The notes under the pieces: model-generated | Seen by the model: only the letters and a program-made list of their open reading frames with translations | Told to the model about the DNA's origin: nothing | Databases searched by the model: none | Program-made: the position numbers and the translations under genes | Origin: Trachythela sp. YZ-2020 | Lineage: Eukaryota > Cnidaria > Anthozoa > Malacalcyonacea > Clavulariidae | Direction: 5' to 3' | Assembly (NCBI GenBank): GCA_016169945.1 | Contig: JADLSH010000359.1 | Span: forward strand, 124,001 to 188,000 | Length of the DNA stretch: 64,000 nt | Shown here: piece by piece, positions 20,870-33,010 of the stretch | How positions within the stretch are numbered: position 1 is the stretch's first letter | Layout: every line of letters starts with the position of its first letter

Positions 20870-21985
20870 AATGATTGATTGCAATTATTTCGTAGCACAA
20901 AATCTTCACCGTACGTGCTGTTTCGCCGTAAACGAGATTCATTTCCTTCTCAGTCCATTCAGATCTCCACAATAAAGGGTCAGTTTTGTACTTTTGTTTA
21001 TGCTCAATTAAAATAGTCACCAGTATTTGAATAATATAGACTTCACATTACACCAAGTGTTCTACAGGTATGCAGCACACTCCACGCTAATACAATGTCA
21101 GTAAGGTAAAATCCGTTTCCTTTAGTGAAATTTGTGAAAACTTTCAACACGAATAACAATAGCTTTATTGATCCACGCGACCAATGTTTGTGTTTAGTCC
21201 GCGATTATTGTCATTTGCACACATTTCTATAGCCAAATACAGCAACTATATGTGAAAAGTCTTTCTAACAAGGAAATGAACGTGATTATACTGTTATTCT
21301 TTAGCAGATCGCCCTTTCGTATTCCAGTTACATGCACTTGAAAGGTTAAAGTTCGCGAATTTCAGATGTATAATGTAGTCAGACCATTACGACTGATTCC
21401 TTCTTTCATTTAATACGTCTTTAAATAGAATTTCAACGAACATGGTATATTCCCAAGCATATTGCAACAAAGACAGTACGGTGCTGTTTTGCTTTACGGT
21501 GAAAGATAAATGTTTAGTTGCATGAAGTTGTCCTAATTGAATTCTACAATCCTTTCCTGCCATTAGCGCAATATTATATGGCAACAGTTATCTTGATAAG
21601 TCTTTCCAACGAGGTGTGTAACATAAACGTAATTCTTGAACAGCTTGTACGTTAAACTGCATGATCTCGAAGCAGTTTTATTGAAGGATTAATAATTCTG
21701 GAACCGTTTCCAATGTTGGAATAATAATATATATAAAGTTATTTTATGTTCTTATGTTTCATTCTTTCAACGAGGACTTGTATAATCCCAAATATGTATA
21801 GTAACATATTTGTCAGTTTGTACGAAACGTTACGACGATTGAAGCAGTTGATCAAGGATCTTTCACTTTCTACTGCGGCTTGATGATCTCCAGCGATGCA
21901 ACAAAAACTGACAACATTGCTTTTAGAAATGTCTCCACACTTGCACTTAATAGGGCAAGCCACAAACAGTTCTTCCAAAATGGTA
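20870..21985 (-). pseudogene. Relic of an unrecognised gene inside R, copy A
   Basis: Minus-strand frames here recur in the other R copies. One segment (21978-21739) includes ERSLINCFNRRNVSYKLTNM followed by a hydrophobic LLYIFGIIQVLVER. A middle piece (about 21655-21590) reads VQAVQELRLCYTPRWKDLS. A third (about 21210-20875) reads IKLLLFVLKVFTNFTKGNGF, then HTCRTLGVMWSLYYSNTG and, after a 7-base deletion relative to copy B, DPLLWRSEWTEKEMNLVYGE, ending in EIIAINH*. Hydrophobic stretches suggest a membrane protein. I do not recognise the family. Every copy carries at least one lesion. Confidence 0.45.
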
Positions 21986-23520
21986 CTTTCCAGGCGGTTT
22001 CAAGTGGAAGAAGATATATATATTCTCAAGCCATATCAATGTCACTTAAAACGTTGCAACGTTGTTGTATAGCCTTTGGTTAACTCGCTATTCCTTTTAC
22101 TTGATAACTCTGACAAAGATTGTTGGCGAAACAGCAACACGAGTAATTTTCATCAAAGTTTCATTTTCTTAACGAATGTACATACGTCTTCATCCCATCT
22201 TTTTCAGGTGGTCGATTTTCTGATGTGCAGTGCTGAGCATGTTCTAGGTCGTAACTGCTTCTAAGTCTATTTCCCCATTAGCAATAAAATCTCGTCGGTA
22301 TATACTTATAATGCAACTTCAAAGCTTAATGTCTTTCTCAAAAGGTAAAAGTAATTGTAAGTTTTATAGGACATTCTTATTTATTCATTTTAATAGTGCG
22401 GCTGTTAAATGTAAAATTGTTCATTTTTGTGATACAAGCACCATATTAGCAGAAAATCTACCTTTTGGCATGAAATTGTTTTGAGTTATTTACGCCTCAA
22501 AATGACCAAAATGGCGTAAACTTGCCGACAATCCAACATTTTTATCAGGTTTAACCGTATATAACTCAAAACAAGTTCGAAAATCGAGGTAACCGTTTAA
22601 AAGTCGTTAACATAGTCTTTTTTAAACATATAGTATATGTTATATTTTTCATGTGCAAACTATAAATTTTGATTTTTTACCATATATAGCAGTTTAAAAT
22701 AAGCAAATTGTGGAAAAACTAAATTTTGAACGGTATAAAGGTTAATTTTTCAGATACCTCCATCTACAATCCTGCCAGGTTTAATGCTTGCATCATAAAA
22801 CGCACGATTTTGTTATTTCGTGGCTCTTAACAACCGCACTATAACACAATATTAAAAAATAGTAAAATTGTACCATTTATACGATACTTTTTGCTAAAAG
22901 TGAATATGAAATGAAACATGAAACTATTACGTGCATGAACGATCACTATAACTAAAACTATAAATTACTCTTCTGAAGCAATTTTAACCCTTTATCTACC
23001 AAGACATTGACGAAAAAAAATCGTTTGGAAGAGTCCTGTCGGTACATTAAGGGTTAAATTGAAATATATCAACACCTGCAGATACACTTGGCGTAAAGCG
23101 AAATCGAGTTAAAAATATTATTGCTCAATAAATAACTTCTAAAAAGGCATGACTGTTGAGATATGAAAGTAAAGTTTCGTCGCGACCATAACGCGACCAA
23201 AATGCGACCATAACGCGGTCTTAGAAATATTATTAAATAGTTTTTCGCTTGAAATTGAAATATATACGAAAGACGTTTACAATTGTGGATTTAAAATTAC
23301 CTCTAAAAGTGTTTTATCTCATTTTTTTTTGTTGATAAAACCTATTTTTAGTGGAAAGGCATTGCGTCTTCAGTTAAAAGCACCTTCTTCATTTTGGAAA
23401 GCGCTGATTCTTAAGGTCGGTTCAAACCAGCCAACATGTTGGTCAAACATCATGCTAAATGGTTGGACGCAACATGTTGGGTCTGTTTGGAGATTATGTT
23501 TGGCAATGGTGGCTGCATGA

Positions 23521-24862
23521 TGTTTGATCAGTTTTGACTTCATTCAAAATTTTCATTCAAGATCGTTCAGCATCCTTGGACCAAAAATCTTGGATGATCT
23601 TGAAATGGTTTTAATAGGCCTTTTAAAACAAGAAAAACGTGGAAAAATTGATGTTGCGTTGTTGTGTTCATAGGAAAAAGCTCAGACAGTTAATGAAAAT
23701 AGGAGAGCTTTCACTCTGCTATATAATTGACCGCCAAGAAACTGAACCTCAAACAATACATTAATGCAGAAAAGATGTTGTATAATCACTATATATACCA
23801 AAAGTATAAATCCTAATTTTCGTATGTGCTAAAATTGATGCAACTGGCAAAAATTTAACCATTGAAAGTTAATGATTTGTCTCTCTGAAGGTTGCACGTC
23901 AACTTGCACTTAAACATTGGTATCGTTTGAGAACGTTTCTGGCCATATTACTATAGCTTTGCAATTCAATTCGAAAGTGTAGAGTACATTATAACCGGAA
24001 ACGAACGAGTGAGTTATTCTGTTCAACACGAGAAATAAATTTCATATTTCCAAGCATTCATATATTGTTCTTTTTATTGTACAAAAAATTGTCCTATACT
24101 TTGGAAAAATAGTTTTCAACTACAATGCATATAAAATTGATTATCTAACATTTGCGAATATGATAGATTAATATATAATCGCGCACGTGAGATTACCACC
24201 TTTATTAGAGGCGAAAACATGAACAAAGCACTGTGGATAATTGGGTGACGATGTGCTTATTTCGTAGAAATATTTTATGACCTCATCTGACCTCATCTCA
24301 TTAATAATTCGTGACGAAATTAGCTCACCAGATCGTTTTATTTTGCTCACATGATGATTCTGGTCAAGTCGTAAGACTGCACCAAACTTGACTTCACTTT
24401 AAAGGATTAGTGTCAGGGTCATGCATTGCGAGATTTTGTTATTGTTTCTATTTTACCCAACACAAGAAATAACGTTAAAGTATATTTCCCAATAAAAATC
24501 AGATAAAAGGAGCAAGGATTATCAAAAGACGGTTTAAATAAATGACGGATTATAAATACTTTTCCAGATCTTCTCAACTAGTCGGCCAAAAAAATGGCCG
24601 CCCGCAGGAATTTGAGCACGCAAATACGCTGGTGTGACACTGATCCTTTAAGTAATGACTAATGAGTATGAGATGTCGTTCCAAAACCTCAAATTCGGAA
24701 CAAATAAATCGAAGTTGAAATCCCGTCCTGTCCTTATATCGTTTACTCAACAATGCTTTTAGTTGAACTTACCAGCTACCAGGACTGTCTGTAACAGGAC
24801 TTGTATGATGATTCCTGGAAACTTCTCTTTCAAATTTAATACGATCAACTATTAAAACACAG
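23521..24862. other. Gene-free 3' flank of NLR gene 1
   Basis: No coding frame is convincing; the short frame at 24168-24350 has no similarity. A possible palindromic GGCCAAAAAAATGGCCGCCCG lies at about 24582-24604. This stretch is absent from unit B, where a deletion removed it. Confidence 0.4.
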
Positions 24863-27800
24863 TTAGAACTTGCGAGGCAACCATACCTTAATCAACTCAA
24901 AACGTTCTGAACAATCAAGGGCAGCAAAAACAATGCTTCGCTTACGACACACAGCTATCGGTGCTGGAATGTCACCTACATCTAAACAAGTCAATATTTC
25001 ACCACGCTCTACATTAATAAAGTATAGCACATGATTAGTTGAACTACAAAGTAAGTTTTCGTTGTCAAAAAAGCTCAACCGTAGAAGGTCGTTACTTGGT
25101 CCATAAATAGAAATCTGGGCGAGAAACTTTACTGAGACAATGTCAAAGATGAATATTTTGTTTATTTCCACACTGAACAACGCTAATCTATTTCCTTGGG
25201 GAGAAAATTCGGCAAATATAATGCATCTGAGTGACGTATTCTCACAAAATACATCTTCCCAATCATCCACCCTCGTTCCATTTTTCCACAAAGAAATATT
25301 ACTGGACTCTATCTGCGCAAGTACATGGTATTCAATGCTGCATGCATGCACTGACCTAACATCTTCGTTAAAAATCGTGCTGGATCTTATTTCTTTAGTG
25401 AAAACATTAAAAAAAGTAATAGAAGACTGGTACACACAAGCTATTAATTCATCAGATACTGTCAGACATCTCTTGATACCAGCCAGCTGATCAAAGCTTG
25501 CAAGACGTCGTGTCAAATCACTATTCCAGAGTTCTGGGGTGTCCTTGTCTCCGTATAAAATCACACCGTCTCTCACAACTGGAAAATCTAATTGACTTGA
25601 TTGTTGACGAGGTTTTGGACATTTCTCATTTGATGCAAGGTTGCAAACGGTAAATCTCTGGGCCCATGTGTTATTGAAATACGCAAAATCGCCATTTAAA
25701 GATATATTGGAAAAAACACCTTTCCTGTTGTGTGCTTGTTCCTCCATATCTACTAAACCCTTTATACTAAACACGTGCATGGCGTTTGAACGGCAAGAGT
25801 ATATCAGTACACTTTTATCCCCTATTAAAATGTACCTAAGGGCAGAAAACCAAGACCAACCAAACGTATCATTGAGACTTTTCTTGACTTTTGAAAACCA
25901 AGACTGCTCTGGATTCTGCAAGAAATATTGCAGTTCGTGAGAATAGTAAAAATTGCTTGGTAGAACTATGTCCATTAGACTAGAACGATAATTAAATAAA
26001 GGATGGAGGAATAAGAAACCATCACTCACAACTGTTATAAACTGGTGAACAGAACAAAACCAAGAATTTTGATCAAAAGTGGAAAGTATTTCCACTGGAA
26101 ACTGAGAGCTACATTGCATTGTATTAACCTTGTAATCATCCGTTATATCGTAAACGTTGAAAACGTTTTCAACATCAATGGCGCCCAAAAAATTGCCACT
26201 AGCAGTAAAAGAAAAAGAGAAAAGCGTGTTACATTGAAGATATTTTTCCTTTTTGCCGCTTGAAATATTCCAGACAATCAAGTTGTTACCATAGTATGTG
26301 ACCATTCTGCTACTATCCAAGGAGAAACAACAATTTGTAAATTTGGAACAGCCTTCATCACTTTCAAATGGTCCAGTTGTAATTGCTCCCTCCAAATTTA
26401 GCACCTTGTCGAGTCTACCAGGCAATATCAAGTTTTCACGAGGATGAAAAACAATACAATGCGGCAACATACAAGGACCGCCAATATAATTAGGCAGCAA
26501 TGGAAAGGAAGGAAGTTCCACCATCAAATCGTTTATTTTCCACTTGGACATCCCAGTTGCTAATGAAAAGAGTTCAATACCACCCTCTTTATAACTACAG
26601 ACAACGTAATCATGCTTAGGAGATATGTCGATACCCGATATTTGGCCAGAAAGAAGGCAACGGGCTTCAAGTGCGTCATTTTCCCTATCTTTCTTTACTA
26701 ATTCCAGACAAATAATATCCTTGTAGCGTGTTTGAAGCAAAGTCGACGCTTTCAACGAAAGTTCCTCTCCACCTTCGTTGACAACATTTTGTAAAAAGGT
26801 TTGGGGGTAATCTATTAACAAGAAGGCAAACTTTCTAATGAGGAAAAACAATTGGCTCACCATTGCTCTCGTGTTCTCAGAAACACTATTGTACATCTTA
26901 TGCTTGGTAAGGCTAGTGATATTATTTAAAGTAAGATCTACATCAACACTAACACAGCCAAACAGAACTTCTAAGTCTGCAACGTAATCATTTACAAAAC
27001 ATTCTAGCTTACCTGCGATTTCCGGTCTGCTTAGCATATGCGGTATACAGTATTTTAATGCATACCGCATGACAGCAGCACCAGCATGACCTTCATACCT
27101 AACATCCCTTTCCTTCAATTCATTCAATTTCGTAACGCATAGATCAAAAAGTTTTTCATGGCCATATGGCACATCAACAGAGTAATCATGCTCGGTGTTA
27201 TCGACAAGCCAATCTCTAACTGATTTATGAAAGAAGGAAATAGATTTGTCTTCTTTGATGACAAAAAGAGAGGAAATAGAATTAATCGCTTTTCTTAACT
27301 TTTGCCTTGTCCTTGGAGAATTCTCAAAACCAAAGAGGGTTACAAGAAAAGCTTCTGGCAATGGCTCCTTAGCTACTGCAAGGGCACTTAAAAAGGAAGA
27401 AAATTGTGCTTTGGAAATTTCCAAGTTGCTAATAAATTCCTGTTCCAATCTTTGGAAACACATTTCATAATACTTCTCAACACCTTCTGGCAAACTATCA
27501 ATGCTGGACTTGGATGATTCGTCCTTATAAATTTGGGAAAGAAAGAATGCATACAGCATTAGACCGTCACATTTTTCAGCTAAACTATTTATAAGATCTT
27601 CAGTGAGGGTATTGGCTCTTGAAATTCTCTCCTGTAAGACCAGTTTGAGATCATTCACATTTCGTTCATCATTAGCTTCAATATATAAGGGGTTTAGTTC
27701 TTTAAACTTATCAATAAGACTTTTCTCTGGTCTTGTTGTTACCACGAAACGTATAAAAGAAGGAAGTTTGTGGAAATGATTGGAAATTAAACTACCAAGT

Positions 27801-28954
27801 TTATCCCTTTCATTGTACTCACTTTCATCAAGAGCGTCTAGTACAATCAATATACGCTTTCCAGGATCAGCAATACCTGAAAACGGTTCTTTAAAAAGAA
27901 TGGAAAATAACCCTTCAATATTCATATCGTTCAACGATTGTCCGAGATTGCCTGAAAGCTTCTTGATAAGAGTTTCCTTGTACGCGGGAACAACTTCACA
28001 AAGATGCCAAGCTAAAGACTGGAGAAGAAATGTTGGATTGTTGTATTGACTGTTATTGTACTGAAAGAAATGAGATGCACCAACGTGCTCAGCAAATCTT
28101 TTACAGAGAACAGCGGCAATAACAGACTTACCCATGCCAGCAAGGCCAGAAATAATAAACGCACGATTTGGGGAAGATTCATCATTAAACCAGGTAAAAA
28201 CTTGGACAAAAATCCAAACTCTAGTACCTTCCGTAAACCTATCGTAATGAAAATCAATCTCACTCTTGAATTTGAACGAAACAAGGTGTTTGTTTAAAAC
28301 GCTGTCCGAACGAGATTCCTCGTCTCTTATACGAAGAGCTTTCACGTCATCACTAATATCATTCAAAACATTCATGATTTTATTTTCACCTTTATTCCAT
28401 TCTTTCAAGACTCGTTCCACTTCCTCTTCTCCACACAGCTCATTTTCTAGTCTATCTATTTCCTTCTGGTCTATCCCTAAACGAACTAATGGTGAACTTA
28501 TTTCTGCCCAGAAAGTTTTACAATCTGCCGTACTAACAGATGTATTGGGTATGTGGCCAAAACGCTCATTACGAAATATCCTAATACGAACAATATCTGC
28601 TTGAACGGTATGATCTGAGACATTTGGCATTTTATCCCAGCCCAAAGATGGCGGCGATAAACTAGATATGTTTCTTAAAAGAACAGAAAGCAAAGTAATG
28701 TCAAAATCATTAATATTTGGTAGATTAGGGTGAGCTGGATATAATTTATCCCACTGGTTTTGGTTGATAATTTTCCTATGTTTGAGTCTTGAAAGGCTGG
28801 GCTGGAAGGTAGATAATAAAGTATGCAAATTACCTGGGCAATATCGTGTAAAGGTTTTCCTGAGTGCTTCTGTTCCACCATCCACAATCAGCCTCGTCAA
28901 CTTAAAACTATTGCTCTTCTCATTTGAGCTGTCAAGGGTTGATGCTGTTGCCAT
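24863..28954 (-). CDS. HEPN-NACHT-WD40 NLR immune receptor, intact
   Basis: One uninterrupted 1363-codon frame. The start is the ATG at 28954 in a strong context (GTAACCATGG); the open frame continues four codons upstream only because it reads into a splice acceptor (CATTTTGCAG|) at 28961, implying a 5'UTR intron. Residues ~15-175 form a DZIP3-like HEPN domain (GGTEALRKTF, QWDKLYP, FDITLLSVLLRNI, LGWDKMP, then RIRIFRNERFGH with the R-N-x4-H motif). NACHT spans ~260-430: Walker A GLAGMGKS, Walker B ILIVLDALDE, and sensor VVTTRPE. A winged-helix-like region ends with FFHKSVRDWLVD (~575-590). From ~765 to the end come degenerate WD40/beta-propeller repeats (SGIDISPKHDYVVCSY, FSLDSSRMVTYYGNNLIVWN). 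Predicted role: cytosolic sensor using ATP-driven oligomerisation with HEPN as effector or adaptor. Domain identity is strong; ligand and activity are unknown. Confidence 0.93.
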   Translation of the reverse strand: MATASTLDSSNEKSNSFKLTRLIVDGGTEALRKTFTRYCPGNLHTLLSTFQPSLSRLKHRKIINQNQWDKLYPAHPNLPNINDFDITLLSVLLRNISSLSPPSLGWDKMPNVSDHTVQADIVRIRIFRNERFGHIPNTSVSTADCKTFWAEISSPLVRLGIDQKEIDRLENELCGEEEVERVLKEWNKGENKIMNVLNDISDDVKALRIRDEESRSDSVLNKHLVSFKFKSEIDFHYDRFTEGTRVWIFVQVFTWFNDESSPNRAFIISGLAGMGKSVIAAVLCKRFAEHVGASHFFQYNNSQYNNPTFLLQSLAWHLCEVVPAYKETLIKKLSGNLGQSLNDMNIEGLFSILFKEPFSGIADPGKRILIVLDALDESEYNERDKLGSLISNHFHKLPSFIRFVVTTRPEKSLIDKFKELNPLYIEANDERNVNDLKLVLQERISRANTLTEDLINSLAEKCDGLMLYAFFLSQIYKDESSKSSIDSLPEGVEKYYEMCFQRLEQEFISNLEISKAQFSSFLSALAVAKEPLPEAFLVTLFGFENSPRTRQKLRKAINSISSLFVIKEDKSISFFHKSVRDWLVDNTEHDYSVDVPYGHEKLFDLCVTKLNELKERDVRYEGHAGAAVMRYALKYCIPHMLSRPEIAGKLECFVNDYVADLEVLFGCVSVDVDLTLNNITSLTKHKMYNSVSENTRAMVSQLFFLIRKFAFLLIDYPQTFLQNVVNEGGEELSLKASTLLQTRYKDIICLELVKKDRENDALEARCLLSGQISGIDISPKHDYVVCSYKEGGIELFSLATGMSKWKINDLMVELPSFPLLPNYIGGPCMLPHCIVFHPRENLILPGRLDKVLNLEGAITTGPFESDEGCSKFTNCCFSLDSSRMVTYYGNNLIVWNISSGKKEKYLQCNTLFSFSFTASGNFLGAIDVENVFNVYDITDDYKVNTMQCSSQFPVEILSTFDQNSWFCSVHQFITVVSDGFLFLHPLFNYRSSLMDIVLPSNFYYSHELQYFLQNPEQSWFSKVKKSLNDTFGWSWFSALRYILIGDKSVLIYSCRSNAMHVFSIKGLVDMEEQAHNRKGVFSNISLNGDFAYFNNTWAQRFTVCNLASNEKCPKPRQQSSQLDFPVVRDGVILYGDKDTPELWNSDLTRRLASFDQLAGIKRCLTVSDELIACVYQSSITFFNVFTKEIRSSTIFNEDVRSVHACSIEYHVLAQIESSNISLWKNGTRVDDWEDVFCENTSLRCIIFAEFSPQGNRLALFSVEINKIFIFDIVSVKFLAQISIYGPSNDLLRLSFFDNENLLCSSTNHVLYFINVERGEILTCLDVGDIPAPIAVCRKRSIVFAALDCSERFELIKVWLPRKF

Positions 28955-29508
28955 GGTTACCTGCAAAATGTATGATAAGTAGAACTTAATAATAGATATT
29001 ATATCTTAAATAATTAATGCAATTTTGTGGAAAAATGCATGGAGTGAAAAAAGCTCTGGGAAAGGATTAACTATAACACAGATATTGGTTGATTTAATTA
29101 AAATTGTTAAAGTTGTTAAAACTTTTCATTTTCATAAAATTAGAAGAGCACATCAAAGCATATGCAATGTGCTAAAATATGCGACCAGCTAGGATTCTTC
29201 AGTACGTACTCATGCATCAAAATGGCACAAAACATCAGTAAAACAAAATATACTAAGTAAATATCTCGAACGTGCGGTGCCAGTGTGGGTAGAGTATAAC
29301 GAAGATTCGGCGGTTGAGTTGTGTCAGGTAGTTTTACACAACTCCCTATTATGAATTATTACTATAAATTATTACTTGTGTTGACGAGCTCTGCATGTCA
29401 ATAAATAAGGGACCGTTAATTTTTTATTAAGGGGGGGCTGGTGGAATTTAATGTGCCCTCTTAAATATTTGGCATGGCCCAGCCTTTCATACACAACTTT
29501 TTCCCGGT
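28955..29508 (-). promoter_or_regulatory. 5' flank of NLR gene 1 with UTR splice acceptor
   Basis: The acceptor CATTTTGCAG|GTAACC just before the ATG is conserved in gene 2 (47990-48005). Sequence similarity between the two genes continues upstream only to about 29020 (48060 in gene 2), then stops. No TATA box can be assigned with confidence; the first exon and transcription start are not identified. Confidence 0.45.
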
Positions 29509-29516
29509 GGCCCACC

Positions 29517-30921
29517 CAGTGGCGAAGGCAGTCCGATGTGAGTGGTCATGCAACGAGCGCCCGGCGGCTGAGACCTGCTGGGGGGGGGGCATGCACACCC
29601 CCCGGGAAAATTGAGTGGTCATGCACGAGCGCGCTGTAGGGCGCGAGACCCCTTAGGGTCCGGGGCATGCACCCTTGAAATATTGACTCCCAGAATTGCC
29701 ATATGCAGCAATCTGGGCATCAACTTCTACGAATAGCTTGACCTAATAAAGGAAAAAATGTTGAGAATTTTGCATATTTCAGAGAACAATAATGAAGGTA
29801 AACACAAAAATAGGAAAACCCATTCAGAATAATATCTAAATTTTGACTGTTTCGCTCACTCGACAATACCGGCTTCGCAACAAAGAAAGCATTTTCACAA
29901 GAATTGCCATAAAAGGGCTAGATTATGTCATATTGTAATAAAAATGGATTCATTTCAAAGATATCACAAAGACCCGTCGAATGGGGGTATTTACGAGTTT
30001 GTACCGTGTAAACGAAAGGTAGGAAAGCGAAATGAATATTTAATTAGTTTATATTATTGCTAATTTGTAAACAAAACAAAATTCAGAGTGTTTAAAAGCG
30101 GCTAAATTGGCCGCATAGCGTTGTAAACAAACACAATTTACTTCTCTAAAGAGATCGTAAAACGCTGATTCGAACGGTGGTATTGCCATCTACATAGCAT
30201 GCACCGAACCGAAGATATATAGTATTTTCTTGACGAAAGATCTGGCGTTGGTCGCTGCTTAACAATAATATTCTGTTCAGCAGTACTACAGTAGCCCAAG
30301 CAGAAAAGGATTTCCTCACCAACTCCGAAACAATATCGTTAACTTCGAGTGAAGAAGAACTCGAAATGCCTGAATGACTTGAAGCCATGTTCATTCAGGC
30401 GGAAAGCTTCGAGCAAAGAGGCTGTGATCAGGTTGGAGTGCCCGTTAGTCATGCAAATCGAAAATTGCATGACCATTGCTTCAAAAACAACCGCATTGCG
30501 CGTGCGCAAACATCGTAAGCCAATCAGAAAACAAGAAACCTAATATAAAATAATATTAGCTAGTCATGCAATTCTGAAAATGCATGACCAAAACACGCAA
30601 CGGGTAACCACGCAGCAATTCCACGCACTCGTTTTCCACTCGTATTACGCAACCGGCATGCATGTGAAAATATGCATGCCCTACTCAGTTGCCAAGGCAA
30701 CAAAGCCGAAATCAAAAACATACGAGAATATTCAGCGAAAATATCGCGTAAAGACCATTGATTTATGTTTAAAAATATAGCATAAAGCAGCTGAACGTAG
30801 AAAGGCAAAGATAAAGCGTAATTCTATTTTAGACAATTTTATTGAACTGATTTTTAAACATTTTTGGGGAAAGTTTTAGTCATGCACTGCATGACCTGCA
30901 TGACCGCTGGCTTCGCCACTG
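29517..30921. mobile_element. hAT-family non-autonomous element (1.4 kb)
   Basis: Ends read CAGTGGCGAAG ... CTTCGCCACTG, with an 8-bp target duplication GGCCCACC at 29509-29516 and 30922-30929: the hAT signature. Internally there are repeated GTCATGCA/TGCATGAC motifs. A minus-strand frame (30394-30146; real ATG near 30388) reads MASSHSGISSSSSLEVNDIV then SELVRKSFSAW, possibly the start of a TTF/ZMYM-type hAT transposase, cut short. Confidence 0.9.
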
Positions 30922-30929
30922 GGCCCACC

Positions 30930-32610
30930 CCTAAATAACGATATTTTTTCAGATGACCCTCCCCCCCCCCCTCCCCACCTTGTCTCCTAAAAATTCCAAA
31001 GTACTTGTAACCTTAAAACATCATTTTTGAGAGCAAAAAGCTTTGTGATCATTGCTGACTTTTAATACTGTTAATATATTTTCAAGTTATACCAATAAAG
31101 AGATAGAACAAGTTCCAACTTCTGTATGTTGTGAATATCTTGCTCAAGATGTGCCAGAATTTATTTAAGAAGCAATTGCAAAGCTGAGCCCAATTTGTGT
31201 AGTCATTCTATAGGTCTTGCATAGCTAGGGAGTTTGGCCCCCCCCTGAAAATTTTGAATTTTAATAGCCCAGAATGGCCATTTCATGCGCTTTCAGGGTG
31301 ACACTCCTAAAGTAAGAATTCCGAGAGTTTCCGATCTGTTCCGATACGTAAAATTATTCTTTACGCAATTCATAAATTTACAAATTAAAGTCATTATTCC
31401 TTTGCTTGCACCCTCAGAGTTAAGTCTGTTACTGAATGGCGAGGAAATATAGTTATGCACTAATATGCGGGAATTTTAACATTTCTCGAGTGTTAAAATC
31501 CCGGTCTAAAAATGTTGTCGATTTGTTAAAATGCCTGGCTTGCCCGGCCAAACATATAGCTTTCCAAAATCTAGCTTTCCATCTGGTCATCTGATCAGTC
31601 ATTTCTGATATAAAAACGTGCAGCTGCTACAAGGAGCTGTCAAAGAAGAAAGTCTGGCGAACGTGTGTCAGTTTTATAAATCGAAGGCACTGCGAGAGTT
31701 AAATGCCCGATATTTTATCCCGGCCTTTGTGTCAGTGTTAAAACCCCGGGTAGCATGATGACAACGCCGTTAAACCACCGCATATGCCTGGCGGTGGGGG
31801 TTCAATTGACTAGTGCATTATGTTAGGTAGCTTCTCTACTTGAAAACTCAGTCATGTACAGAAAGTAGAGTTCGGTAAGCACAGGGATTATTTGAAGGTG
31901 CATTGATAACCAGTTTGTGCAGTGATAAATGAGATTTGTGCGGTGATCAACGACATTTTGTGCAGTAATAATTTTTTCTTTACTGCATCACTTATCTTTT
32001 CTTTGCATCACTCATCACAAATTATATTCAAAAGCATAATAACTGTTCATATACTTAATATTCAGTCTGTCTAAATAGAATATATCAAAATGTTGGGGCT
32101 GAAAATGCAGGAAAATCAAGCTTCAGCTCAAAAATATGAAAATTTTGGGCTCGGTTTCTTTCAGTAAGGTGCCTGGTAAAGGTCCCTTAATGTGGGTTCC
32201 TTGGGTTCTAGCTCTGTTTTAGATCAATTTCGTTCAAGAATTGGCGAAGTTTTAGGTAGTTCAGTACTGCACTAAACAACTTATAAGCTATGGAGCTACC
32301 CAGTCCCCATGTGTATCATGAGGTCATGGCTCGTGTGAATTGGGAAACAACACCATATCAAATTCAAATTTTGGATTTGGCACGGCATTTATCAAACAAA
32401 AATAAAATATTGGGCCATTGGGGGCCTCTTTGACCATCCAGGCAATCCTATTTTTCAAAACTTTTCTGACAAGCTGAGCCCCTGCCGGGAGACCTCAGCG
32501 ATGATGCACCCTGCCTCGGTCGACAGTCACACCCTGCTTCACGACCAGCGCCCACTCAGCACCCCCCCCCCCCACCATATCAAGCGGGATCCATCTCTGG
32601 CATGCATGTG
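30930..32610. other. Gene-free stretch with old repeat debris
   Basis: Contains C-rich runs near 30960, 31225 and 32560, and blocks around GTTAAAATCCCGG / GTTAAAACCCCGGG (31485-31750), but no coding frame or element with readable ends. Confidence 0.4.
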
Positions 32611-32619
32611 AACCAAGTA

Positions 32620-33010
32620 ACTATATTTCGACGAGGAATACTGCACAGGTACATCAACAAAAGTTGCATTACTGCTGACCTTCCTTATAAAACCGTGTTG
32701 GAGATTATAGAAATGGGGAGAAAGTACAGGAAAACAATGATTGAAGACGCATCGACATCGTTCCAAAATTTGTTGACGTAATAGATAATACAGAAATAGG
32801 CCGATAATTATTGGCCAAAAACTGTTCATCCTTTTTGAATACATGCAGGAGAGATGTTGGCTCGTTTCCAAATTGTAGGTACTGTACATAACCCAAGGAC
32901 AGCAATATATTAAAAACACGGTAAGCAATGGAGCAATTACTTGGGCAGATTTTTGAAAAGTATTCCCGGAATGTTGTCAGAGCCACTGGACGTTTTGAGT
33001 ATATAGTTTT
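32620..33010 (-). pseudogene. Decayed LINE reverse-transcriptase fragment
   Basis: Minus-strand frames together spell a degraded RT: SSGSDNIPG, WKRANISP, FKKDEQFLANNYRPISVLSI (the conserved NYRPIS block), FNHCF and LQHGF. Stops and frameshifts are frequent, so this is older than the LINE at 3.5-8.4 kb and from a different family. Confidence 0.65.

Larger units (their letters stand above)
19500..23520. repeat. R block, copy A (3' flank of NLR gene 1)
   Basis: About 4 kb of mostly non-coding DNA, repeated at 39660-42371 and at 56725-58017 plus 61743-64000. Shared marks in order: GCAAAAAGGGGGATGAATGA, a hairpin (19905-20045), ACCACATTACACC-type minus-strand coding relics (20870-21980), GTAACCGTTTAAAAGTC and, near the end, CCAACATGTTGG. 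Copies differ by small indels and substitutions, so they are segmental duplicates, not one mobile element. No transposon termini were found around the whole block. Confidence 0.82.

Noticed and set aside
28955..28966. NLR start at the first codon of the open frame (28966)
   Set aside because: Those codons begin with TTG and contain a conserved splice acceptor; the ATG at 28954 has a strong ACCATGG context and is conserved in gene 2.
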